NCBI RefSeq assembly: GCF_000716715.1
Contig: NZ_JNYJ01000040.1
Span: 16,845-80,844 of the forward strand
Direction: 5' to 3'
DNA from: Dactylosporangium aurantiacum
GTDB taxonomy: Bacteria; Actinomycetota; Actinomycetes; Mycobacteriales; Micromonosporaceae
Length of the DNA: 64,000 nucleotides
Part shown: positions 41,161 through 49,541 of the stretch, piece after piece
Layout of the letters: each line of letters starts with the position of its first letter
Numbering within the stretch: the stretch's first letter is position 1
Notes under the pieces: generated by a model
What the model saw: the letters and a program-made list of their open reading frames with translations, nothing else
What the model was told of the DNA's origin: nothing
Database searches by the model: none
Program-made: the position numbers and the translations under genes

Positions 41161-41961
41161 GTGTCCATGGATCGGATCGACACCAGCGTCGCGCACCCGG
41201 CCCGGCGGTACAACTACTGGCTCGGCGGCAAGGACAACTTCGCCGCCGACCGGGCGTCCGCCGACGCCATCGCCGCGGCCTGGCCCAGCGCGCCGGTCGC
41301 GGCCCGGGAGAACCGGCGCTTCCTCGGCCGCGCCGTGCGGTTCCTCGCCGCCGAGGCCGGCGTCCGCCAGTTCCTGGACATCGGCACCGGCCTGCCGACG
41401 GCCGGCAACACCCACGAGGTCGCGCAGGCGATCGCCCCGTCGGCGCGGGTGGTGTATGTCGACAACGACCCGATGGTCATGGTCCACGCCCGGGCCCTGC
41501 TGACCAGCGCGCCGGAGGGCGCGACCGCCTACCTGGAGGCGGACCTGCGCGACCCGGGGCACATCCTCGCCCACCCGGACCTGCGCGCGACGCTGGACCT
41601 CACCCGGCCGGTCGGGCTCATGCTCGTCGCGGTGCTGCACTTCGTGCACGGCGAGGGCGCCGCCCTGCCGATCGTGCGGCAGCTGCTGGACGCGCTGCCC
41701 CCGGGCAGCTACCTGGTGGCCAGCAACGCCACCAAGGACTTCCTGCCGCCGCAGATCGCCGCGGTGTACGACCGGATGCTGACCGCCGGCCAGACCGACA
41801 TCTGGCCCCGGACCCGCTCGGAGTTCGGCGCCCTGTTCGACGGCCTGGACCTGGTGGAGCCGGGCGTCGTCGCGGCGCACGAGTGGCGCCCCGACGAGCC
41901 CGACCCGTCGCTCACCCCGGCCGACGTCTCGGTCTACGCCGCCGCCGGCCGGGTGCCGTAG
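41161..41961 (+). CDS. SAM-dependent methyltransferase of the PF04672 (DUF574) family, 266 aa
   Basis: Leaderless GTG 41161 (TACAGT at 41148-41153, seven bases away). Family hallmarks are the opening RYNYWLGGKDNFAADR, then RRFLGRAVRFLAAEAGVRQF and LDIGTGLPT (SAM motif I) and VVYVDNDPMV. The family is nearly confined to Streptomyces-like actinomycetes, where genes are often many per genome; substrates are unknown. Length is typical. Confidence 0.92.
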   Translation: MSMDRIDTSVAHPARRYNYWLGGKDNFAADRASADAIAAAWPSAPVAARENRRFLGRAVRFLAAEAGVRQFLDIGTGLPTAGNTHEVAQAIAPSARVVYVDNDPMVMVHARALLTSAPEGATAYLEADLRDPGHILAHPDLRATLDLTRPVGLMLVAVLHFVHGEGAALPIVRQLLDALPPGSYLVASNATKDFLPPQIAAVYDRMLTAGQTDIWPRTRSEFGALFDGLDLVEPGVVAAHEWRPDEPDPSLTPADVSVYAAAGRVP

Positions 41962-41977
41962 CGGTGGTCACGCCCGC

Positions 41978-42334
41978 TCACTCCACGGTCAGGTCGACCT
42001 GGTTGGGGTAGAAGGCGACCCGCTTCGCGATCGGCTCGACGGCCGGGTAGGGCGTCTCGTAGGTCCAGATCACGTTGGTGAGCTCACGGTCCGCGGTGAC
42101 GACGCTGTAGTAGGAGGCGTCGCCCTTGTACGGGCAGTGCGTCGAGTGCTCCGTGCGGCGCAGCAGCGACCGGTCCACGTCGTCCAGCGGCAGGTAGTAC
42201 ACCGGCGGGTACGTCGACTCCTGCAGCGTCAGCGCGTCGGTCGTGTCGGCGACGGTGACCCCGTCGACGCGCACGGTGACGCGGCGGCCGGTCGGCGTGA
42301 CGGTGATCGGGTGGTCGGGTCCTGGGATCTTCAT
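41978..42334 (-). CDS. DUF427-family protein, 118 aa
   Basis: Contains the DUF427 core RVTVRVDGVTVADTTDAL, ESTYPPVYYLPLDDV and STHCPYKGDASYYSV. Leaderless: TAGCGT on the reverse strand (42341-42346) ends six bases before ATG 42334. A beta-tent-like fold of unknown function that is common in actinomycetes. It stands alone between the methyltransferase and the TetR gene. Confidence 0.92.
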   Translation of the reverse strand: MKIPGPDHPITVTPTGRRVTVRVDGVTVADTTDALTLQESTYPPVYYLPLDDVDRSLLRRTEHSTHCPYKGDASYYSVVTADRELTNVIWTYETPYPAVEPIAKRVAFYPNQVDLTVE

Positions 42335-42354
42335 ACCCCGACGCTAGCTCGCGC

Positions 42355-42900
42355 TCAGGCGACCGGCCTGCCGGCGAGCAGCCGGTCGACGCAGCGCTGG
42401 GCGAGGTCCGGGGTCAGCGTCCAGGGCAGGAAGATCACCCGGTAGATGATCGGGGCGATGACCAGCTCGATGAGGTCGTCGGCGGCGAACGACGCGGTGG
42501 CCCGGGCGGCGAGCACCTGCGCCTCGGCGCGGCGGTTGCGCAGGCAGTCGGACTCGGTCTCGCCGGCGGAGGCGGCCCCGCCGCGCAGCAGGGCGGCGTT
42601 GACCGGCTTGGCGTAGTGCTCGACGATCTCGCCGGCCCAGGCGATGAGGTCGGCGCGCAGCTCGCCGGTGTCCGGCAGCGGCCGGTCCGGGTCGAGCCGG
42701 TAGGTGGCGATGTCGTTGAGCATCGTCGGCAGGTCGCCCCAGCGCCGGTAGATCGAGGTCGGGTTGACCCCGGCGCGCTCGGCGATGAGCGGGATGGTCA
42801 CCCGCTCGGCGCCGCGCTCCCGCACGAGGTCCTCGACCGCGCTCCTGACCTGCGCGACGACCACGGCGCTGCGCCCGCCGGTGCGCTTCCCGGTCGACAT
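42355..42900 (-). CDS. TetR-family transcriptional regulator, 181 aa
   Basis: ATG 42900 behind AGGAGCGTCAC. HTH: VTIPLIAERAGVNPTSIYRR and WGDLPTMLND. The C-terminal domain is of the TetR_C_11-like type with FLPWTLTPDLAQRCVDRL. Divergent from an MFS transporter gene. Two long repeats with inverted arms lie in the 102-base gap, so it should repress the transporter and itself. Confidence 0.9.
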   Translation of the reverse strand: MSTGKRTGGRSAVVVAQVRSAVEDLVRERGAERVTIPLIAERAGVNPTSIYRRWGDLPTMLNDIATYRLDPDRPLPDTGELRADLIAWAGEIVEHYAKPVNAALLRGGAASAGETESDCLRNRRAEAQVLAARATASFAADDLIELVIAPIIYRVIFLPWTLTPDLAQRCVDRLLAGRPVA

Positions 42901-42908
42901 GTGACGCT

Positions 42909-42994
42909 CCTAACGCAACGATCTTTGCTTTAAGGGTGCCGAAGCGGCCGCCACGGCGTAGCTTCAGCCTAACGCAACGGAATTTGCTTTAGGG
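42909..42994. promoter_or_regulatory. Paired TetR operators CCTAACGCAAC..TTGCTTTARGG
   Basis: CCTAACGCAACGATCTTTGC and CCTAACGCAACGGAATTTGC begin at 42909 and 42968. Each continues TTTAAGG or TTTAGGG. Within each copy ACGCAA and TTGCTT are inverted arms. Offset 59 bases. They lie beside the two divergent starts. Confidence 0.75.
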
Positions 42995-43002
42995 GGTACG
43001 GC

Positions 43003-44274
43003 ATGACGACCGCACTGGTCAGGCCCGTCACACTGCCCACCGGAGTCGCCTTCGCCGGCACCGGGCTGGCGTTCGCGTCGCTGTACCTGGCGGCCGGCGC
43101 ACCGACGCCGCTGCTGGTGCTGTTCGAGCGGGAGTGGGGCTTCGCCCCGTGGGTGCTCACGGTCGCGTTCGCCGCGTACGCGTTCGGCCTGCTCGCCTCG
43201 CTGCTCGTGGTCGGGTCGCTGTCCGACCACGTGGGGCGGCGGCCGGTCCTGGTCGGCGCCCTCAGCGTCGAGGTCGCCGCCATGCTCATGTTCGTGTTCG
43301 CCCCGGACATCGGCTGGGTGATCGCCGCCCGCGTCGTGCAGGGCGTCGCCACGGGCGCGGCGAGCAGCGCGTTCACCGCCGCGCTCGTCGAGCTGGCGCC
43401 GCCGCACCGCAAGCGGCTCGGCACCGTCGTCGCGGGCGCCGCCCCGGCCGGCGGGCTCGGCCTGGGCGCGCTGCTGACCGGCGCGGCCGTGCAGTTCACC
43501 CACTCGGCGAACCTCATCGTCTTCGGCGCCCTCACCGTCGTCATGGTCCTCGGCACGCTCACCGCCGCGTTCTCCGGCGAGACCGCGACCCGCCGCGCCG
43601 GCGCCCTCGACTCGCTCCGGCCCCGCGTCACGGTGCCCCGCGCCGCCCGCCGCGAGTTCACCGCCGCCATCCCGGTGCACCTGGCCAGCTGGATGTTCGC
43701 CGGCCTGTTCATGGGGCTCGCCCCGACGATCGTGCGCGACATCTTCCACCTCGACAGCGGCCTGCTCAACGGCGCCACCGCGTTCCTGCCGCCCGCGTCG
43801 GCCGCCGTCGCCGGGTACGTGCTGGGCCGCCAGCACCCCCGCCGCACCATCCTGCTCGGCGGCGCCGCGGTGCTGCTCGGCGCCGCGGTCGTCCTCACCG
43901 GCGTCGGCACCGTCACGCTGCCCCTGGTGTGGGCCGGCGGGGTCATCGGCGGCGCCGGGTTCGGCGCGACGTTCTCCGGGGCGCTGCGCGCCGTCGGTCC
44001 CCTCGCCGAGAGCCACCAGCGGGCCGGGCTGTTCGCCGCCGTGTTCCTCGTCGCGTACCTGTCCTTCGGGGTGCCGGCGATCGTCGCCGGGCAGCTCGTC
44101 GCGCCGCTCGGCCTGCACGCCACGGTCGAGCTCTACGGCGCCGCGATCCTCGCCGCGGCGGCGGCCGGGCTGCTGACCCAGTGGCGGCTGACCCGCGCCG
44201 CGGAAACCCCTCAGGTCCCGACCGGTCACGCCGATGGGGACACGACCGGAGCCCGAGCGAGGGAGTACGCGTGA
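43003..44274 (+). CDS. Major facilitator superfamily exporter, 423 aa
   Basis: Twelve predicted membrane helices. The loop 2-3 signature is LSDHVGRRPVLVGAL. The motif C-like region VVAGAAPAGGLGLGALLTGA in helix 5 marks an antiporter-type drug exporter. ATG 43003, no convincing ribosome site. Control by the divergent TetR protein fits multidrug efflux. Its stop overlaps the GTG of a 63-aa gene. Confidence 0.9.
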   Translation: MTTALVRPVTLPTGVAFAGTGLAFASLYLAAGAPTPLLVLFEREWGFAPWVLTVAFAAYAFGLLASLLVVGSLSDHVGRRPVLVGALSVEVAAMLMFVFAPDIGWVIAARVVQGVATGAASSAFTAALVELAPPHRKRLGTVVAGAAPAGGLGLGALLTGAAVQFTHSANLIVFGALTVVMVLGTLTAAFSGETATRRAGALDSLRPRVTVPRAARREFTAAIPVHLASWMFAGLFMGLAPTIVRDIFHLDSGLLNGATAFLPPASAAVAGYVLGRQHPRRTILLGGAAVLLGAAVVLTGVGTVTLPLVWAGGVIGGAGFGATFSGALRAVGPLAESHQRAGLFAAVFLVAYLSFGVPAIVAGQLVAPLGLHATVELYGAAILAAAAAGLLTQWRLTRAAETPQVPTGHADGDTTGARAREYA

Positions 44275-44462
44275 ACGTCGGCCAGATCGCCTCGTCCATC
44301 ACCTTCAGCGTCCCGCCCGCCGGCCGCGGCGTCGACCCGGCCACCGCCCAGGCCCAGGTCAACGCGCAGGCGGACACGCTGAGCGCGCTCATGGGCAGCC
44401 GCCACAACACGACCGTGGCCAGCAGCGTCTCCGACGGCAAGGGCGTCGACATCTACGTGTAG
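44271..44462 (+). CDS. Small protein translationally coupled to the MFS gene, 63 aa
   Basis: GTG 44271 overlaps the transporter stop (GTGA) and has GAGGGAG upstream. The protein is VNVGQIASSITFSVPPAGRG, then an Ala/Gln-rich helix, and ends GKGVDIYV. It has no membrane helix and no known motif. The tight coupling argues that it is real and expressed with the exporter. Role unknown. Confidence 0.55.
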   Translation: MNVGQIASSITFSVPPAGRGVDPATAQAQVNAQADTLSALMGSRHNTTVASSVSDGKGVDIYV

Positions 44463-44479
44463 CGGCTAGATTCGGTCGG

Positions 44480-45148
44480 ATGAACCGGCAGGAGCTCAGC
44501 GACGCGGTGTCCGACGCGGGGTGGCGGTACGTCCTCGGCACCCTCATGACCACGGTGCCGGTCGGCTCCGTCGCCGAGGCGGCGCGGGTCGCGGCCCGGT
44601 GCGCGGCCGCCGCCGGCCCCGACGCCGACGGGCACCTGTGGCTGGACCTGCGCGCCGACCACGTCCAGGTGAGCCTGCGGACGATCGGCGAGGGCCGGCC
44701 CGGCGAGCGGGACGTCGCGCTCGCCCGGGCCGTCACCGATGCGCTGCGCGAGGCCGGCCTCGCCACCGTCCCGGCGACGGGGCGCGCCGTGCAGCTGCTC
44801 GAGATCGCCGTCGACGCCCTCGACATCCCGGCGGTCCGCCCGTTCTGGAAGGCGGTCCTCGGCTACGCCGACGAACCCGGCGTCGCCGACGACCCGGGCG
44901 CCGCGGTCGCCGACCCGCACCGGCTCGGCCCGACCGTGTGGTTCCAGCAGATGACCGAGCCGCGCACCGAACGCAACCGGATCCACCTCGACATCAGCGT
45001 CCCGCACGACGCGGCCGCCGACCGGATCGCCGCCGCCCTCGCCGCCGGCGGCGTCCTGGTGTCCGAGGCGGCGGCACCCGCGTACTGGATCCTCGCCGAC
45101 GCCGAGGGCAACGAGGTCTGCGTCACCACCTGGCAGGGGCGCGACTGA
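44480..45148 (+). CDS. Pterin-4a-carbinolamine-dehydratase-like + VOC (glyoxalase-type) fusion, 222 aa
   Basis: Leaderless ATG 44480 (TAGATT at 44467-44472). Residues 1-~100 (LSDAVSDAGWRYVLG, HLWLDLRADHVQVSL, VTDALREAGL) resemble the DCoH/PCD fold. Residues ~105-222 are a VOC domain: LEIAVDALDIPAVRPFWKAV, RIHLDISVPHDAA, WILADAEGNEVCV. Possible metal ligands are Glu109, His172 and a C-terminal Glu. Neither reaction is proved. The next gene, an esterase, overlaps its stop (TGATG). Confidence 0.75.
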   Translation: MNRQELSDAVSDAGWRYVLGTLMTTVPVGSVAEAARVAARCAAAAGPDADGHLWLDLRADHVQVSLRTIGEGRPGERDVALARAVTDALREAGLATVPATGRAVQLLEIAVDALDIPAVRPFWKAVLGYADEPGVADDPGAAVADPHRLGPTVWFQQMTEPRTERNRIHLDISVPHDAAADRIAAALAAGGVLVSEAAAPAYWILADAEGNEVCVTTWQGRD

Positions 45149-46014
45149 TGCGCGCGGTCACCCGCGACGGCGACGTGTTCGCCGACGGGGCGGTCGCCGA
45201 CATGGTCGCCGCGGCCCGCCTGCCGCATCCCCCGGTGGGCGTCGCCGAGCTGCGCCGCGGCTCCCGGGACCGCGCCGCGGCCCGCCCGCCCGGCCCGGCG
45301 ATGCCGGCCGAGGACCGCACGGTCGGCGGGGTCGGCGTCCGCGTGTACCGGCAGGACGGCCCCGGCGTCGTCGTCTTCGCCCACGGCGGCGGGTTCGTCC
45401 TCGGCGACCTCGACACGCACGACGCGTTCGCCCGCCGGATCGCCCACGCCACCGGCCGCACCGTCATGGCCGTGGACTACCGGCGGGCGCCGGAGCACCC
45501 GTTCCCCGCCGCCGTCGACGACGTCCTCACCGTGCTCGACCTGCAGCCGGCGGCGCGGGTCGCGGTCGCCGGGGACTCCGCCGGCGCGTTCCTCGCCGTG
45601 CAGGCGACCCTCGCCCGCCGGGACCGGGTCGACGCGCAGCTGCTCGTCTGCCCGCTCGCCGACGTCGGCCTCCCGGCCACCCAGCCGAGCGTCGCGGCGA
45701 AGGGCACCGGCTACACCCTGGACGTCGCCGAGCTGCGCGAGTGGATCGGCTGGTGGGCGCCGCACGGCGCGCCGGACCCCCTCCGGGCGGACCTCGCCGG
45801 GATGCCGCCGGCGCTGGTCGTCACCGCCGAGCACGACCCGCTGCGCGACGGCGGCGACCTGTACGCGCGGCGCCTGGCCGCGGCCGGGGTGCCGGTCGTC
45901 CACCGGACCGAGCCCGGCCTGGTGCACAACTTCGCCCAGTCCGTGCACGCCTCCCCCGCCTGCGCCGAGGCCGACGCCCGCTGGCTCGCCGACGCCGCCC
46001 GGCTCCTGGCGTGA
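45148..46014 (+). CDS. Alpha/beta hydrolase of the HSL (hormone-sensitive-lipase-like) family, 288 aa
   Basis: Shows the HSL motifs: VVVFAHGGGFVLGD (HGGG oxyanion), VDYRRAPEHPFPAAVDD, the elbow GDSAGA, the Asp in TAEHDPLRD and the His in GLVHNF. No signal peptide, so cytoplasmic esterase for short-chain esters is likely. ATG 45148 is coupled to the VOC gene by TGATG. Its stop overlaps the GTG of the kinase remnant (GTGA). Confidence 0.92.
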   Translation: MRAVTRDGDVFADGAVADMVAAARLPHPPVGVAELRRGSRDRAAARPPGPAMPAEDRTVGGVGVRVYRQDGPGVVVFAHGGGFVLGDLDTHDAFARRIAHATGRTVMAVDYRRAPEHPFPAAVDDVLTVLDLQPAARVAVAGDSAGAFLAVQATLARRDRVDAQLLVCPLADVGLPATQPSVAAKGTGYTLDVAELREWIGWWAPHGAPDPLRADLAGMPPALVVTAEHDPLRDGGDLYARRLAAAGVPVVHRTEPGLVHNFAQSVHASPACAEADARWLADAARLLA

Positions 46015-46426
46015 GCGGACCCACGACCACCGGCGCGCCCGCAGCCACCGGCGGCAGCGGGGGCGGTGACAGCGGGGGCGGCGGGAGCGGGGCGCGGCTG
46101 CTGCGGCACGAGCGGTTGTCGGCGGCGCTGGCGCTGCGCGGTGACGACGCCGTCGCCGCGCTGGTCGACGGGGACGCCCGGCCCGGCGCGGCCGGCATCG
46201 GCGGGCGGACCGCGACCCTCGACGTCGCCGGGGTGCCCGTGTTCGTCAAGCAGGTCCCGGTCACCGCCCTGGACCTGCGCCACCCGCACTCGACCGCGAA
46301 CCTGTTCGGGCTGCCGATGTGCTACCAGTACGGCGTCGGCTCGACCGGCTGACCGGGGCCTTCTTCGAGGCGCTCGTCGCGGGTGACAAGGCGACCCCGT
46401 ACCCGCCCTACACGGGGAAGCTGTAG
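46011..46426 (+). pseudogene. Protein-kinase-like gene reduced by internal deletion
   Basis: From GTG 46011 the frame gives a Gly-rich start, then VFVKQVPVTALDLRHPHS, then TANLFGLPMCYQYGVGSTG. These are an ATP-lysine strand and the segment following it in a family of actinobacterial kinase-like proteins I recall from related genomes. It stops at TGA 46350-46352. A second frame running through the same point reads LTGAFFEALVAGDKATPYPP and ends at TAG 46426, like the C-terminus of that family. The catalytic centre is missing, so the middle was deleted out of frame. Confidence 0.6.
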
Positions 46427-47244
46427 GCCGGGCGGAAGCCCAGGAGGGCCGCGGCGGCGCTGGTGTCGATCGGCACCCGGCGGCCGGGCAGCGGGGCGCG
46501 GACCGGCACGCCCGGATGGTGCGCGGCGACCAGCTGCGCGGTCGGCAGCGGCGACAGTGTCTCGGCCGCGGCGAGGAACACCCGGTGGAACCCGCGCAGC
46601 GGCCGGGTCACCGCCAGCCACACCGCCTCGGCGGCGTCGTCGACGTGCAGGTACGCCCACGAGTTGCGGGCGCCCGACGCCGGGTCGGCGCGCACCTTCG
46701 CGGCGGCCTCGGCCAGGCGCGCCGTGTCCGCGGTGAACGGGAACCGCAGCGCGACCACGTCGGTGCCGTACCGGCGGTGGACCATCTCGCCGGTGAGCTC
46801 GTCGACCGCCTTCGACAGCGCGTACGGGTCCTCGACCTGCGCCGGCGCCCGCTCGTCCAGCGGGTAGTACGGCGGGTGCAGCTCGTGCGGCGAGAAGGGC
46901 ATGCCGAGCAGGGCGTAGCTGCTGGCCAGCACGGCCCGGGGCACGCCGCGGCGGGCGGCCTCGTCGAGCACCGCGAACGTGGCCCGGGTGTTGCCGCTGA
47001 ACACGTCCAGGGCCGGGTCGCGTTCCGGCGACGGGATCGCCGCCAGGTGCACGACGGCGTCGGCGCCGCCGCGCAGCGCCTCGGCGACGACCGCCGGGTC
47101 ACCGGCGTCGCCGACCACGACCGCCAGCCCGTCGGCCGGGAACGGATCCTTGGACAGCCCGACCACGTCGGCGCCGCCGGCGCGCAGCCGGGCGGTGACG
47201 GCCCGGCCGATCGCGCCGCCGGCGCCGGTGACGAGCACCCTCAC
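46408..47244 (-). CDS. NAD(P)-dependent epimerase/dehydratase-type extended SDR, 278 aa
   Basis: Rossmann site VLVTGAGGAIGRAVTARL, VVHLAAIPSPERDP, Ser in LASSYALLG, YALSKAVDE (Y-x-x-x-K) and RFPFTADT. GTG 47244. Such enzymes include UDP-sugar epimerases and uronate dehydrogenases. Next to a ManD-type dehydratase and the sugar importer, a role on free sugar acids is more likely than on nucleotide sugars (inference). Its 3' end overlaps the kinase remnant by 19 bases. Confidence 0.85.
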   Translation of the reverse strand: MRVLVTGAGGAIGRAVTARLRAGGADVVGLSKDPFPADGLAVVVGDAGDPAVVAEALRGGADAVVHLAAIPSPERDPALDVFSGNTRATFAVLDEAARRGVPRAVLASSYALLGMPFSPHELHPPYYPLDERAPAQVEDPYALSKAVDELTGEMVHRRYGTDVVALRFPFTADTARLAEAAAKVRADPASGARNSWAYLHVDDAAEAVWLAVTRPLRGFHRVFLAAAETLSPLPTAQLVAAHHPGVPVRAPLPGRRVPIDTSAAAALLGFRPAYSFPV

Positions 47245-47269
47245 GGTGCCGCCCCGGTCACGAGCATCC

Positions 47270-48559
47270 TCACGGTGCCTCCAGCGAGCCGTCCGGCCGG
47301 CGCACGACGGCCGCCCAGCGGTCGAACAGGAACTTCGTCGGCGGGTACTTCGCCGCCTCGACCTCGTCGACGTCGACGCCCCAGCCGGGCCGGTCCGACG
47401 GGTACATGTACCCCTTCACCACGTCGGGGCAGCCGGGGAACACCTCGTGGGTGGCCTCGTCGTACTCGTGCGACTCCTGGTAGCCGAACGCGTGGCTGGA
47501 GATGTCGACGGCGAGGTTCGCCGCGACGCCGACCGGCGACACGTCGGCCGGGGAGTGGAACGCGGTCCGCACGCCGCACAGCTCGGCGAGGGCCGCCAGC
47601 TTCCGGGTCGGGGTGAGCCCGCCGACCGCGGACGTGTGCAGCCGGATCAGGTCGACGCCGCCGTCGCGGATGAGCCGGGCCGCGTCGGCGACCGAGCCGA
47701 CCTGCTCCCCCACCGCGAGGGGCACGGGCGAGGCGGCGCGGATCTCCGGCAGCCGGTCGTACAGCTCCGACGGGATCGGGTCCTCCAGGAACGACAGCCC
47801 GTAGGGCTCCAGCGCCCGCGCCAGGACCACCGCCTGCTTCGGGGTGAGCCGGCTGTGCACGTCGTGCATGAGGTTCACGCCGGTGCCGAGCCGCTCCCGG
47901 GCCGCGGCGAACAGCGACGGGGTGCCGCGCAGGTAGCGTTCCGGGTCCCAGCCGTCCGGGTTCGGCGAGTCCGGGTAGTGCCCGCCGGTGCCGGGCGCGC
48001 CGTAGCTGCCGAGGCCCGGCTCCGCGCGCTGCAGGCGGATGCAGCGGTACCCGAGCGCGATGAGCCGCTCGGCCTCGTCGAGCACCTCGGCGGTGTCGGC
48101 GCCGGAGGCGTGCGTGTAGACCTCGACGCCGCCGCGGACACGCCCGCCGAGCAGCTCGTGCACCGGCAGCCCGGCGCGCTTGCCGGCGATGTCCCACAGC
48201 GCCTGGTCCAGCCCCGACAGGGCGTTGTTCAGCACCGGCCCGTTGCGCCAGTACGACGAGAAGTGCACCGTGCGGGTGATGTCCTCGATGTCGGCCGGGT
48301 GCCGCCCGACCGCGAGGGGCCCGACGTGCTCCGTCACGGCCGCCGCGACCGCCGCGTAGCGCTGCGTGAAGGTCGCGCAGCCCAGCCCGTGGAGCCCCGG
48401 CTCGGACGTCTCGACCTTCACCACGACGAGCGGCAGGCCCTCCGGCGCGGTCACGATCGGGCGGACCGCGGTGATGCGCAGCGCGTCGCGAGCCGGCCAC
48501 GGCGGGACAGACTCGGGCAGACCGCCACCGGGGCCCAGCAACCGGTTCGGGTCGTGCAC
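47270..48559 (-). CDS. Enolase-superfamily sugar-acid dehydratase of the ManD subgroup, 429 aa
   Basis: GTG 48559 behind GGAGG. The metal ligands and ManD hallmarks are visible: LMHDVHSRLTP, LSFLEDPIPSE, PLAVGEQVGSV, then GGLTPTRKLAALAELCGVRT, FHSPADVSPVG and FGYQESH. The subgroup dehydrates D-mannonate and/or D-gluconate, in many members with low efficiency. Upstream of an epimerase-type SDR, divergent from a ROK protein. Probably catabolises the sugar acid brought in by the adjacent importer. Confidence 0.88.
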   Translation of the reverse strand: MHDPNRLLGPGGGLPESVPPWPARDALRITAVRPIVTAPEGLPLVVVKVETSEPGLHGLGCATFTQRYAAVAAAVTEHVGPLAVGRHPADIEDITRTVHFSSYWRNGPVLNNALSGLDQALWDIAGKRAGLPVHELLGGRVRGGVEVYTHASGADTAEVLDEAERLIALGYRCIRLQRAEPGLGSYGAPGTGGHYPDSPNPDGWDPERYLRGTPSLFAAARERLGTGVNLMHDVHSRLTPKQAVVLARALEPYGLSFLEDPIPSELYDRLPEIRAASPVPLAVGEQVGSVADAARLIRDGGVDLIRLHTSAVGGLTPTRKLAALAELCGVRTAFHSPADVSPVGVAANLAVDISSHAFGYQESHEYDEATHEVFPGCPDVVKGYMYPSDRPGWGVDVDEVEAAKYPPTKFLFDRWAAVVRRPDGSLEAP

Positions 48560-48612
48560 GGCGGAACCTCCACTGCCTGTGGTCGCTCATGATCCGGCGA
48601 TCATGTGTGCGA

Positions 48613-48620
48613 TAACGTTA
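48613..48620 (+). promoter_or_regulatory. TAACGTTA palindrome / -10 of the ROK gene
   Basis: TAACGT (48613-48618) ends seven bases before GTG 48626 and is also the left part of the palindrome TAACGTTA. AACGTT is the usual core of LacI-family operators, so the -10 itself may be an operator. Confidence 0.5.
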
Positions 48621-48625
48621 CGCCC

Positions 48626-49516
48626 GTGCACGCGCCCGAAGCAGACTCCCGGCCGGTGTGGGTCCTCGAGATCGGGGGCAGCCACGTCACCGCCGCCGGC
48701 GTGCTGCTGGACGACCGGCAGGTGATCCAGCGCCGACGCCACCCCCTCGACCCCGCGCTCGACGCGGACGGCATCGTCGGCGCGCTCGCCGGCGCGGCGA
48801 AGCTGCTCGAGCCGCAGCCCGGGGACCGCTGGGCGATCGCGATGCCGGGGCCGTTCGACTACCGCACCGGCGTCTCCCGGCACGCCGGTGTCGGCAAGTT
48901 CGACAGCCTGCACGGCGTCGACCTGCGCGCCGCTCTCGCCGCGGCGATCCCGGCCGACCCGGGCGCGTTCACGTTCGTCAACGACGCCGACGCGTTCCTG
49001 CTCGGCGAGTGGGTCGACGGCGCCGCCAAGGGCGCGGCCCGCTGCGTGGCCATCACCCTCGGCACCGGCATCGGCTCGGCGTGGCTCGCCGACGGCGGCG
49101 TGGTCACCACCGGCCCCGACGTGCCGCCGGAGGGCGAGCTGCACTTCTGCACCATCGGCGGGGTGGAGCTGGAGGACGTCGTGTCCGACCGGGCGCTGGT
49201 GCGGGCGTACCGGGAAGCCACCGGCGTCGACGTCGACGGCATGCGCGGCCTCGCCGCCCGGGCCCGCGAGCTCGACGCCGCCGCGCAGACCGTGATCGAC
49301 ACCGCGTTCGGCGCGCTCGGGCTGCTGCTGACCGAGTGGCTGACCCGGTTCGGCGCCGAGGTGGTCGTGTTCGGCGGGTCGATGACCGGCGCCTGGGACC
49401 TGATCGAGCCGGCGCTGGCGCTGCGGCTGCCGGCCCGGCCGGTGTCCGACACGGAGCACGCCGCGCTGGTGGGGGCGGCCTGGGCCGCCGCCCACCCGGC
49501 CGCGGCGGTGTACTGA
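48626..49516 (+). CDS. ROK-family protein (sugar kinase-like, no zinc motif), 296 aa
   Basis: Actin-like ATPase fold: VLEIGGSHVTAAGVLLDD (phosphate 1), AIAMPGPFDYRTG, FVNDADAFLLGEW (catalytic Asp in ND-A-D), and AITLGTGIGSAWLADGGV (phosphate 2). The GELHF stretch keeps the conserved His, but the CxCGxxGCxE zinc-binding cysteines of typical ROK proteins are absent. No DNA-binding domain, so kinase rather than repressor. Probably phosphorylates a sugar or derivative of the same locus. GTG 48626 is leaderless. Confidence 0.85.
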   Translation: MHAPEADSRPVWVLEIGGSHVTAAGVLLDDRQVIQRRRHPLDPALDADGIVGALAGAAKLLEPQPGDRWAIAMPGPFDYRTGVSRHAGVGKFDSLHGVDLRAALAAAIPADPGAFTFVNDADAFLLGEWVDGAAKGAARCVAITLGTGIGSAWLADGGVVTTGPDVPPEGELHFCTIGGVELEDVVSDRALVRAYREATGVDVDGMRGLAARARELDAAAQTVIDTAFGALGLLLTEWLTRFGAEVVVFGGSMTGAWDLIEPALALRLPARPVSDTEHAALVGAAWAAAHPAAAVY

Positions 49517-49541
49517 CCGCGGCCCGCACGGCGCGGCCCCG

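Noticed and set aside
47221..47275. 27-base near-duplication between the epimerase start and the dehydratase end
   Set aside because: Two copies of about 24 bases with two mismatches; too short to call a functional element and explained by a local duplication.
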